The position numbers were made by a program, and so were the translations under genes. From Bacillota bacterium (GTDB lineage: Bacteria; Bacillota_C; Negativicutes; JAEYSJ01), in NCBI GenBank assembly GCA_023434855.1, contig JAEYSJ010000131.1:1-6410 (forward strand): DNA of 6,410 nt, in the 5' to 3' direction. Position 1 is the stretch's first letter; each line of letters starts with the position of its first letter. Shown in pieces: positions 1-6,410 of the stretch. The notes below the pieces were generated by a model. The model worked only from the letters and a program-made list of their open reading frames with translations. It was not told the DNA's origin and did no database searches.

Positions 1-7
1 CATGTCC

Positions 8-886
8 TCAGTCCAGTACAGGGACCGGCAGAAGATTTATCAGCCCAAGGTTAATGCTGAGATATGCCGCAAACTGTAAAAGAGGCATAATCCCTAACTG
101 TGCTACCTCACCGGCCATTTGAGCAACGCCTATGGGGCCTGACACCTCAGCCTCGATTTTTCCTGTAATCATTTGAGCTATACCAGTGACCATACTGGCA
201 GTCACCATGTAAGTCTGCTTAAAAGCCAACCCGGAGGCTTCTAGAAAATCAGGACGATAATTATAAATTTGTGGTATTATGCCAATTATCCCCCGATTAG
301 CACGCACATCATATTCTGGCACCACTACGGTGCTTTGAATTGTACCATTTCTTTCAAATTTTATAACTAACTGATGACCGGTGTTAGCTTGAATTATATC
401 AACAAAGGACCGCCATGAATCAATTTTAGTGTCATTAACTGCAGTAATATAATCACCGGGAAGCAGTCCGGCCTGAGCGGCTGGCTTATCAGGAAAAACA
501 TTGCCAACGATTGGTTCATTGGAAGGTTTGTCAATTCCAGCGACCAAAGAAATAGTGAGGAATAAAACAACCGGTAAAATAAAGTTCATTACTGAACCAG
601 CTACAATAACCAGCATTCTAGCCCATATAGGCTTATTGTTAAATGAATGCTCATCCTGCTCTTCATCAGGGTCCATTCCTGCAATTTTATTAAAGCCACC
701 TAATGGTATAATTCGTAAAGAATAGAGCGTTTCACCATGCCTGCGGCTTAGAATTTTGGGACCGAACCCGATAGCAAATTCATCCACCCTCATACCAACT
801 AATTTAGCGGTGATAAAGTGGCCAAGTTCGTGAAAAAAAATCAGCAACCCAAATACAAAAATAGTAGCAATCACTGTAGTGGACAA
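8..886 (-). CDS. rseP: RseP/RasP family site-2 zinc metalloprotease, cut short by an in-frame TGA
   Basis: Intramembrane metalloprotease (S2P, family M50B) that cleaves transmembrane anti-sigma factors and remnant signal peptides in the cytoplasmic membrane. Visible: the first membrane segment carries the zinc-binding HELGH at residues 19-23; a membrane segment lies around 92-115 with the conserved MNF; one PDZ domain spans about 120-190 (PAAQAGLLPGD); SGPIG is at 249-253; and NLLPVPVLD at 284-292 supplies the third zinc ligand, Asp292. The next codon is TGA (positions 10-8), followed by GGA CAT, whereas the family normally reads LDGGH or LDGGR and continues about 50 residues through the last membrane helix. 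The product is therefore 292 aa and lacks the C-terminal segment. A pseudogene, a sequencing error or recoding are the options, and downstream sequence is outside the window. The start is TTG at 886, chosen because the N-terminus matches the family and GGGGG lies 7 nt upstream. It follows dxr by 11 nt. Family assignment is certain; the status of the stop is not. Confidence 0.9.
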   Translation of the reverse strand: MSTTVIATIFVFGLLIFFHELGHFITAKLVGMRVDEFAIGFGPKILSRRHGETLYSLRIIPLGGFNKIAGMDPDEEQDEHSFNNKPIWARMLVIVAGSVMNFILPVVLFLTISLVAGIDKPSNEPIVGNVFPDKPAAQAGLLPGDYITAVNDTKIDSWRSFVDIIQANTGHQLVIKFERNGTIQSTVVVPEYDVRANRGIIGIIPQIYNYRPDFLEASGLAFKQTYMVTASMVTGIAQMITGKIEAEVSGPIGVAQMAGEVAQLGIMPLLQFAAYLSINLGLINLLPVPVLD

Positions 887-897
887 TAAAATTCCCC

Positions 898-2064
898 CTA
901 GTCGTGTAATTTTTTTGGGGTATTACTTGCTTGCATTGCACAATCTCGCGCCCACTTATCTGCGGCAATAATTTCAGCTAAATCAGGCTTGGCAATGACT
1001 TTATGTCTATCCATGGCATGTTTTATAAGCTCAACAATGTCAATGAATCGTATTTTCCCCGCTAGGAAAGCATATACGGCGATTTCATTCGCTGCATTGA
1101 ATACGCATGGCAATGTCCCGCCTATGCGTCCTGCCAAATAGGCAAGATTCAACGCCGGAAAAGTATTTGTATCCGGCTGTTCAAATGTTAGTGAAGCTAT
1201 TTCCCTGAAATTCAGCCTGGGAAATGTAGCGGGCAGACGTTCTGGATAATTAAGAGCATATTGAATTGGTATCCGCATATCCGGCTTACCTAATTGGGCC
1301 ATCACCGCACCATCCACATACTCAATCATGGAGTGAATAATACTTTGAGGATGAACGATTACTTCGATATTTTCATAATCAACATCAAATAGCCATTTAG
1401 CTTCAATTACTTCCAACCCCTTATTCACTAAAGTCGCCGAATCTATCGTAATCTTTTTACCCATTGACCAGTTGGGATGACGTAAACAATCCTCAATCGT
1501 AACATTAGCCAACTGGTTTATAGTTAATCCGCGAAAGGGACCACCGGATGCGGTTAGTAACAGACGTTTGATGCTACTCAGCTTTTCCCCCTGCAAACAT
1601 TGCAAAATAGCACTATGTTCACTATCGACAGGTAAGATTCGTACGTTTTTTCGTTTGGCAAGGGACATAACCAATTCACCAGCAGCAACAAGAGTTTCTT
1701 TATTAGCCAATGCAATATTTTTGCCTGCTTCAATAGCGGCTAAAGTAGGGTGTAAACCGGCAAAGCCAACCATTGACGTTAGTACAATACTAATCTTGTC
1801 ATAAGTTGCTGCAGCCAATAAGCCATCTTCACCAGTTAAAATGGATGTAGGTCCCTGATAGCGTTTAACTAATCTGTCGGCAGCGGTTTTGTCAACTAAA
1901 ACAGCTAGATCGGGTTTAAAATAATCAATTTGTTCTTCCAACAGTCTGTCATTATGATAAGCGGCCAAAGTAGTTACCGAAAATTTATCAGGATTAGCCG
2001 CAATAACTTCTAAAGCCTGGGTACCAATAGAACCGGTACTTCCTAAAATCGCTACATACTGCAT
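898..2064 (-). CDS. dxr: 1-deoxy-D-xylulose 5-phosphate reductoisomerase
   Basis: Second, committed step of the MEP pathway: NADPH-dependent rearrangement and reduction of 1-deoxy-D-xylulose 5-phosphate to 2-C-methyl-D-erythritol 4-phosphate, in the cytosol; the family is the target of fosmidomycin. Visible: NADPH-binding GSTGSIG at residues 8-14; ALANKETLV at 118-126; metal-binding Asp147 and Glu149 in VDSEH; TASGGPFRG at 171-179 (substrate phosphate/flexible loop region); HPNWSMGKKITIDSA at 196-210; Glu218 and Glu221 in NKGLEVIEA, completing the metal site; and the C-terminal helical domain with FNAANEIAV at 322-330. At 388 aa the length is normal and nothing is missing. The ATG at 2064 was chosen because AAGGAG sits 6 nt upstream and the family begins directly before GSTGSIG. 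An in-frame TTG at 2082 would add six residues and has no better ribosome site. It lies 21 nt after cdsA, and its product feeds the UppS substrate pool made by the same cluster. Confidence 0.98.
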   Translation of the reverse strand: MQYVAILGSTGSIGTQALEVIAANPDKFSVTTLAAYHNDRLLEEQIDYFKPDLAVLVDKTAADRLVKRYQGPTSILTGEDGLLAAATYDKISIVLTSMVGFAGLHPTLAAIEAGKNIALANKETLVAAGELVMSLAKRKNVRILPVDSEHSAILQCLQGEKLSSIKRLLLTASGGPFRGLTINQLANVTIEDCLRHPNWSMGKKITIDSATLVNKGLEVIEAKWLFDVDYENIEVIVHPQSIIHSMIEYVDGAVMAQLGKPDMRIPIQYALNYPERLPATFPRLNFREIASLTFEQPDTNTFPALNLAYLAGRIGGTLPCVFNAANEIAVYAFLAGKIRFIDIVELIKHAMDRHKVIAKPDLAEIIAADKWARDCAMQASNTPKKLHD

Positions 2065-2070
2065 ATGGTT

Positions 2071-2076
2071 CTCCTT
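2071..2076 (-). promoter_or_regulatory. Shine-Dalgarno site that fixes the dxr start
   Basis: Reads AAGGAG on the coding strand, 6 nt before the ATG at 2064. It lies inside the would-be extended reading frame from TTG 2082, which argues for the shorter Dxr protein. Confidence 0.8.
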
Positions 2077-2085
2077 CAACAAGTT

Positions 2086-2922
2086 CTAACGTAAAACGAA
2101 AGCCTGCAAATAGTAATATACTGCAGGAACTGAAAACATTATACTATCAAAACGGTCTAACACACCACCATGTCCGGGCAGCAAACTGCCAGAATCCTTT
2201 ACTCCTGCAAAACGTTTCAGAGCTGATTCCACCAGATCCCCCAAGGGTGCTGTAATACCGACTAATACGCCAATATTTATAAAATGGACAAGCGATAATT
2301 TAAGAAAAATACCCAAAGCAGCGAGTATTGCTACGCTTCCTAGTAAGCCGCCAATAAAACCTTCAATGGTTTTACCAGGACTAATAGCAGGAGATAATTT
2401 GTGTCTTCCTAAATGTGAGCCGACAAAAAAAGCAAATGTATCGTTTGCCCATGTACCAATAAGCGCCAGCCATACATAAATCGCTCCAGCAGGTAAAGTT
2501 TTCGAATAAATAGAAAAAAACAAAGTATTGTCAGTAAATCTAAGCAGTATTAGATGAGCAAATGTCAATCCGATGTAGAATAAGCCGGTCAAAGTAAAAG
2601 CGGCATCATTCATAGTAAAGTTATTATTTGTTATCACAATTTTGACTAAAATTGCAATCATAATTAAAAACAGTATCGCAATGATTTCTTGCGAACTGCC
2701 TAGCCAGGCACAACCCAAAAGAAATAGTATCCCGATTATTCCCCAAGAGTACCATACTCTAATTTGTTTATTTTGGAACATGTTGCATAGCTCACGCCAT
2801 GCTATCATGGCCAGAATACTCACTGTTACAACAAATAACCACTGACCGTAATTTATTATATAAAAAGCAATAGATATGCCAATAACTGCTGTTAAAATAC
2901 GTTTAGCCAGCACAAAATACAC
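2086..2922 (-). CDS. cdsA: Phosphatidate cytidylyltransferase (CDP-diglyceride synthase)
   Basis: Integral membrane enzyme that makes CDP-diacylglycerol from phosphatidic acid and CTP, the branch point for bacterial phospholipids. The 278-aa protein is a string of hydrophobic segments (about 8-24, 28-42, 60-74, 78-97, 108-128, 146-168, 190-208, 214-228). The cytosolic catalytic end carries the family signature at 233-260: SALKR, then VKDSGSLLPGHGG, then LDRFDS, with the Lys-Asp and Asp-Arg-x-Asp residues used for metal and substrate binding. SPGKTIEG at 181-188 is the other conserved loop. The length is normal. The GTG at 2922 is used as start, with GAGG 12 nt upstream, a rather long spacing. 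A second in-frame GTG at 2913 is possible but lies further from that site. It is 22 nt after uppS and 21 nt before dxr, so it is certainly cotranscribed. Function is secure; the exact start is moderately sure. Confidence 0.97.
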   Translation of the reverse strand: MYFVLAKRILTAVIGISIAFYIINYGQWLFVVTVSILAMIAWRELCNMFQNKQIRVWYSWGIIGILFLLGCAWLGSSQEIIAILFLIMIAILVKIVITNNNFTMNDAAFTLTGLFYIGLTFAHLILLRFTDNTLFFSIYSKTLPAGAIYVWLALIGTWANDTFAFFVGSHLGRHKLSPAISPGKTIEGFIGGLLGSVAILAALGIFLKLSLVHFINIGVLVGITAPLGDLVESALKRFAGVKDSGSLLPGHGGVLDRFDSIMFSVPAVYYYLQAFVLR

Positions 2923-2944
2923 CCACTTTGCATTCCTCTAATAA

Positions 2945-3724
2945 TTACTTTTTTAAACCGCCAAACCGACGGTCGCGTTGTTGATAATCAGCAATAGCCT
3001 GTATCAAATGCTGTGGTTTAAAATCAGGCCAATTAATATTTGTAAACCAAAATTCGGTATAAGCTGACTGCCAAAGCAAAAAATTACTTATCCGCAAATC
3101 TCCGCTCGGCCTGATTAAGAGATCGGGATCAGGCAGATCGGCAGTATATAAATGCTGCTCAATACTGTTTTCATTTATTGCCTCAGGTTTTAATTTACCG
3201 TTAGCCACCTCTTGCGCAATCATTTGAACTGCACGAACAATCTCAGCCCGACCACCATAATTTACCGCAACGTTAAGTATCAATCCGGCATTATCGGCAG
3301 TACGTTTTTTTGCTTCTTCCATTTTATGCTGCAAACTTAGTGCCAATTCATCGGTCTTACCGCTAAACTTAATTTTAACATTATTATTATCCAGTTCATC
3401 AATTTCGCTATCAAGATAATTAGAAAAAAGTTTCATCAGTAAATTGACTTCTTCAGTCGGCCTTTTCCAATTTTCAGTGGAAAAAGCGTAGGTTGTCAAG
3501 ACACCTATGCCAATTTCTGACGCAGCTTTAACAATATCCCGCAAAGCTTCTACTCCGGCACGATGGCCAAAAGTACGTGGCATACTTCTTTTTTGTGCCC
3601 ACCGGCCATTGCCATCCATAATAACAGCCACATGTTTGGGGACTCTTGCCAAATCCAGAGAGCTATATATATTGGTTTCGTTAGCTTTATCTTGAGTACG
3701 TCTGCTAAACCATTTTTTCCACAC
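2945..3724 (-). CDS. uppS: Isoprenyl transferase (undecaprenyl diphosphate synthase)
   Basis: Cis-prenyltransferase that adds isopentenyl units to farnesyl diphosphate, giving the C55 lipid carrier for peptidoglycan and other wall polymers; a soluble enzyme that works at the membrane face. Visible in the 259-aa product: MDGNGRW at 36-42 with catalytic Asp37; TFGHRAG at 51-57; FSTENW at 81-86; the conserved NVAVNYGGRAEI at 151-162; and the C-terminal signature starting RPSGDLRISNFLLWQ at 205-219, followed by the Tyr-Thr-Glu-Phe segment. The reading frame is open back to an ATG at 3790 that overlaps the ferredoxin stop. That 22-residue extension is encoded by a strong hairpin and is not typical of the family, whereas the GTG at 3724 has GGAGG 7 nt upstream, so GTG is preferred. 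The chain length (C55) is inferred from cluster context and not visible in sequence alone. Confidence 0.97.
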   Translation of the reverse strand: MWKKWFSRRTQDKANETNIYSSLDLARVPKHVAVIMDGNGRWAQKRSMPRTFGHRAGVEALRDIVKAASEIGIGVLTTYAFSTENWKRPTEEVNLLMKLFSNYLDSEIDELDNNNVKIKFSGKTDELALSLQHKMEEAKKRTADNAGLILNVAVNYGGRAEIVRAVQMIAQEVANGKLKPEAINENSIEQHLYTADLPDPDLLIRPSGDLRISNFLLWQSAYTEFWFTNINWPDFKPQHLIQAIADYQQRDRRFGGLKK

Positions 3725-3731
3725 AGTCAGA

Positions 3732-3736
3732 CCTCC
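3732..3736 (-). promoter_or_regulatory. Shine-Dalgarno site that fixes the uppS start
   Basis: GGAGG on the coding strand, 7 nt before GTG 3724. It decides between this start and the upstream ATG at 3790, which has only GAGG at 4 nt and would translate the hairpin. Confidence 0.75.
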
Positions 3737-3757
3737 AAATAGGCTATTAATATGTTT

Positions 3758-3781
3758 AAACCCCCTCTTGCGAGGGGGTTT
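3758..3781 (-). terminator. GC-rich hairpin with GCAA tetraloop between ferredoxin and uppS
   Basis: A perfect 10-bp stem (AAACCCCCTC pairing with GAGGGGGTTT on the coding strand) closes on a GCAA loop, a GNRA tetraloop on a C-G pair, and starts 5 nt after the ferredoxin stop. Only three or four U residues follow (GTTTAAAC), so as an intrinsic terminator it is probably partial. Uppermost alternatives are an attenuator that lowers uppS-cdsA-dxr-rseP relative to the upstream genes, or a 3'-end stabiliser or processing point for the upstream mRNA. Confidence 0.7.
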
Positions 3782-3786
3782 TCCAA

Positions 3787-3951
3787 TCATGGAGCCTCAA
3801 TAGCACTAACCGGGCAAACCGCCGCACATGCACCACACTCTACGCATTCGTCAGTAATTGTGTACGGAGTTCCTTCTTTTATTGCCTCAACAGGACATTC
3901 AGCAGCACAAGTACCACATGCAACGCACTCTTCAGTGATTTTATAAGCCAT
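3787..3951 (-). CDS. Small clostridial-type 2[4Fe-4S] ferredoxin
   Basis: Low-potential soluble electron carrier of 54 aa, the usual size for clostridial ferredoxins. Two internally repeated halves each carry CxxCxxCxxxCP: Cys9, 12, 15, 19 and Cys36, 39, 42, 46, so two cubane clusters are expected, with each cluster taking three cysteines from one motif and the fourth from the other. It is rich in Glu and Asp with few basic residues, as usual for the family. The ATG at 3951 has a near-perfect AAAGGAGGTG just upstream (GGAGG 11 nt before ATG), located inside the end of the preceding ORF, which stops 3 nt earlier. It ends in TGA, showing that TGA is a working stop here. A stem-loop follows at once. 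The partner is unknown. Because the cluster makes isoprenoid precursors, electron supply to the iron-sulphur enzymes IspG or IspH is an attractive guess, but general anaerobic redox metabolism is equally possible. Confidence 0.96.
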   Translation of the reverse strand: MAYKITEECVACGTCAAECPVEAIKEGTPYTITDECVECGACAAVCPVSAIEAP

Positions 3952-3954
3952 AAT

Positions 3955-4158
3955 TTAAAACACCTCCTTTCCCATTTTAGCAGCAACAACCAAATGATAA
4001 ATACCATCAGCATCAATATGCTGCCTGATAACATAAAAATTATCCTCTTCTACCGCAAAAATGCTTCGGGTAGGTCGGGTAACGTTAATTTCGTATTTAG
4101 CGTCAAGTGTTTTCATAAGTCTAACTGCTTCATCTAATGGCTGAGCAACTACATCCAA
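3955..4158 (-). CDS. Unrecognised small protein between frr and ferredoxin
   Basis: I do not recognise this family. The 67-aa product is soluble-looking, with no signal peptide, membrane segment or cysteine. It begins with a likely helix (LDEAVRLMKTLDAKY, 8-22), then alternating polar and hydrophobic stretches that look like beta strands (EINVTRP, NFYVIRQ, YHLVVAAK), and ends GKEVF. This helix-plus-strands pattern looks like a real compact domain. The first available start is TTG at 4158, immediately after the frr stop and in the same frame, with GGAAG 8 nt upstream. An ATG at 4116 is the alternative and would remove most of the helix. Reality as a gene is supported by the tight 3-nt gaps on both sides and by the fact that its final codons hold the ferredoxin ribosome site. 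A link to ferredoxin or to ribosome recycling is only positional. Confidence 0.72.
   Translation of the reverse strand: MDVVAQPLDEAVRLMKTLDAKYEINVTRPTRSIFAVEEDNFYVIRQHIDADGIYHLVVAAKMGKEVF
3961..3970 (-). promoter_or_regulatory. Strong Shine-Dalgarno site for the ferredoxin
   Basis: AAAGGAGGTG on the coding strand is nearly complementary to the whole anti-SD of 16S rRNA and is the longest such match in the window. It is embedded in codons of the preceding ORF (Gly-Lys-Glu-Val) and ends 9 nt before ATG 3951. This suggests the ferredoxin is translated at a high rate. Confidence 0.8.
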
Positions 4159-4161
4159 AGC

Positions 4162-5473
<1,312 letters not shown>

Positions 5474-5519
5474 CTACATATATTTGCGTAAATCCTTCAT
5501 TCAACACAACTATTTTTAG

Positions 5520-5555
5520 AAAATAAGAGAACACTTGCAGGTGTTCTCTTATTTT
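5520..5555 (-). terminator. Terminator-like hairpin at the end of tsf
   Basis: A perfect 15-bp inverted repeat with a 6-nt loop (CTGCAA on the coding strand). The inner part, AGAGAACAC with GTGTTCTCT, forms the stable stem; the outer A/U-rich part gives the A-tract and the U-run (TTATTTT) of an intrinsic terminator. The tsf stop codon lies inside the 5' arm. It should end much of the rpsB-tsf transcript before pyrH. The opposite strand shows a run of six T after the stem, but no gene on that strand needs it. Confidence 0.82.
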
Positions 5556-6196
5556 TTCACAGCAGCCATAACCTCGCTGGCAAAATCATTGGCCTTTTTC
5601 TCAATGCCTTCCCCAAGCTGATAACGAGTAAACCTTCTAATCGAAATGTTTTCACCGATCTTAGAAATACTCTCATTAATCAGTTGAGTAATGGTTTTAT
5701 CAGGATCTTTAATAAAAGCTTGTTCCATCAGACAAACTTCTTTATAATATTTCTCAATGCGTCCTGCGATCATTTTTTCCACAATTTTCTCTGGCTTGCC
5801 TTCGTTTAAAGCTTGAACACGTAGAATTTCACGTTCATGTTCCAGGTCTTCGGCAACTACTTCTTCACGTCTTACATAACTGGGATTGGCAGCGGCGATT
5901 TGCATGGCAATATCTTTGGCCAATGCTTTAAATCCTTCTGTTTTAGCTACAAAATCAGTTTCACAATTTATTTCAACCATTACACCAATGCGTCCACCGC
6001 CATGTATGTATGCCTCTACAACACCTTCAGCGGCAACCCGGCCGGCTTTTTTTGCAGCAGCAGCCAGACCCTTTTCCCGCAAAAAATCTATGGCTTTTTC
6101 CATTTCACCCTTAGTTTCAGTTAAAGCTTTTTTACAATCCATCATACCCGCGCCTGTACGTTCACGCAGTTCTTTTACCATTTCAGCGGTTATCAC
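5549..6196 (-). CDS. tsf: Elongation factor Ts, short form
   Basis: Guanine nucleotide exchange factor that releases GDP from EF-Tu. The N-terminal UBA-like domain contains the signature [13 protein letters not shown] at 13-25, and the core has the EF-Tu contact TDFVAKT at 80-86. At 215 aa it is far shorter than the about 280-295 residues of the E. coli or B. subtilis proteins. The sequence is continuous and ends in a typical C-terminal helix ([13 protein letters not shown]), so this is the known short form with a reduced core, not a truncation. The start is GTG at 6196, supported by AGGAGG 8 nt upstream (6205-6210) and by the family-like [12 protein letters not shown]. It lies 72 nt after rpsB, the usual partner, with a hairpin between them, and its stop codon is part of a terminator stem. 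Confidence 0.98.
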   Translation of the reverse strand: MITAEMVKELRERTGAGMMDCKKALTETKGEMEKAIDFLREKGLAAAAKKAGRVAAEGVVEAYIHGGGRIGVMVEINCETDFVAKTEGFKALAKDIAMQIAAANPSYVRREEVVAEDLEHEREILRVQALNEGKPEKIVEKMIAGRIEKYYKEVCLMEQAFIKDPDKTITQLINESISKIGENISIRRFTRYQLGEGIEKKANDFASEVMAAVKK

Positions 6197-6221
6197 GTCA
6201 AAATCCTCCTGTCTATTATTA

Positions 6222-6257
6222 AAGGTAAGGGGGAAATCACTCCCGTTCCCTTACCTT
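6222..6257 (-). other. Hairpin in the rpsB-tsf gap
   Basis: On the coding strand AAGGTAAGGG pairs perfectly with CCCTTACCTT (10 bp) around a 16-nt loop, which itself can add a short GGGA/UUUCC helix. The sequence after the stem (TAATAATAG) is a poor U-tract, so this is more likely an attenuator, pause or RNase processing site that sets S2 versus EF-Ts levels than a full terminator. It ends 11 nt before the tsf ribosome site. Confidence 0.6.
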
Positions 6258-6268
6258 ATGATATATAA

Positions 6269-6410
6269 CTATTCAGCTGCCGCCATTTGTTCACCTTGAC
6301 GGCCTTCTAAAACGGCATCTGCCATTTTCGCAGTAAGCAGTTTCACTGCACGAATCGCATCGTCATTGCCAGGAATTACATAATCAACTTCATCCGGATC
6401 ACAGTTAGTA
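6269..6410 (-). CDS. rpsB: 30S ribosomal protein S2 (C-terminal end only)
   Basis: Only the last 46 residues lie in the window; the gene continues past the right edge. They read [20 protein letters not shown] followed by [17 protein letters not shown], which is the highly conserved C-terminal segment of bacterial S2, a small-subunit protein at the head-body junction of the 30S particle. The tail after that (QGEQMAAAE) is the usual variable alanine/glutamate-rich extension, ending at TAG. It is the first gene of the cluster visible here and pairs with tsf, as in most bacteria. The promoter and any S2-binding leader would be outside the window. Confidence 0.97.
   Translation of the reverse strand, partial: TNCDPDEVDYVIPGNDDAIRAVKLLTAKMADAVLEGRQGEQMAAAE

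Noticed and set aside
8..886. General reassignment of TGA to a sense codon
   Set aside because: The ferredoxin ends naturally at TGA directly after its conserved end and before a hairpin, so TGA acts as a stop in this genome.
2900..2933. ATG at 2933 directly after GAGGA as a cdsA start or leader peptide
   Set aside because: It is out of frame with cdsA, gives only 13 codons, and sits too close to the ribosome site to be used.
3725..3790. Longer UppS starting at ATG 3790 with an ATGA overlap with the ferredoxin
   Set aside because: The extra 22 residues are encoded by the hairpin, are atypical of the family, and the GTG at 3724 has a much better ribosome site.
3752..3946. Plus-strand 64-codon open frame with repeated His/Ser-rich segments
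   Set aside because: It is the antisense shadow of the duplicated cysteine motifs of the ferredoxin on the minus strand and has no ribosome site.
5549..6196. EF-Ts as a truncated gene because it has only 215 residues
   Set aside because: The frame is continuous and both ends match the family; short EF-Ts forms are known in several bacterial groups.
5837..6299. Plus-strand open frames of 95 and 137 codons
   Set aside because: They lie antisense to tsf, which has full family motifs; their length comes from the codon bias of tsf, and they have no ribosome site or recognisable domain.

Overview
This window is a stretch of core housekeeping genome read entirely from the minus strand. The transcription order is rpsB (3' end only) > tsf > pyrH > frr > unrecognised 67-residue ORF > small 2[4Fe-4S] ferredoxin > uppS > cdsA > dxr > rseP. 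This is the classic bacterial translation / envelope-lipid / isoprenoid cluster. Base composition is moderate to AT-rich, Shine-Dalgarno sites are strong and purine-rich, EF-Ts is a short form, and a clostridial-type ferredoxin is present. Together these suggest an anaerobic Firmicute, most plausibly a Negativicute or Clostridium-like lineage. That placement is inference, since no marker in the window is decisive.

Layout, 5' to 3' on the coding strand: the C-terminus of ribosomal protein S2 enters at the right edge (6410-6269). A 10-bp hairpin in the 72-nt gap separates it from tsf (6196-5549). A 15-bp terminator-like stem at 5520-5555 overlaps the tsf stop codon, followed by a short leader and pyrH (5446-4712). 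frr (4722-4162) overlaps pyrH by 11 nt. The 67-codon ORF (4158-3955) and the ferredoxin (3951-3787) follow with 3-nt gaps. A GNRA-loop hairpin (3758-3781) stands between the ferredoxin and uppS (3724-2945). cdsA (2922-2086), dxr (2064-898) and rseP (886-8) follow with gaps of 22, 21 and 11 nt. No stretch without a gene exceeds about 100 nt, and there are no RNA genes, mobile elements or CRISPR arrays.

Functionally, rpsB/tsf/frr serve translation, and pyrH makes UDP for RNA, DNA and CDP/UDP-activated precursors. dxr feeds the MEP isoprenoid pathway, uppS turns its products into the undecaprenyl carrier for cell wall, cdsA makes CDP-diacylglycerol for phospholipids, and rseP is the site-2 protease of envelope signalling. 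The ferredoxin may serve the iron-sulphur MEP enzymes, but that is a hypothesis.

The most unusual point is at the left edge: rseP has an in-frame TGA directly after the catalytic Asp of its LDG motif, where a glycine codon is expected. A single G-to-T change (GGA to TGA) explains it. No novel defence, mobile or biosynthetic system is visible. Seven of the nine genes whose start can be seen begin with GTG or TTG.
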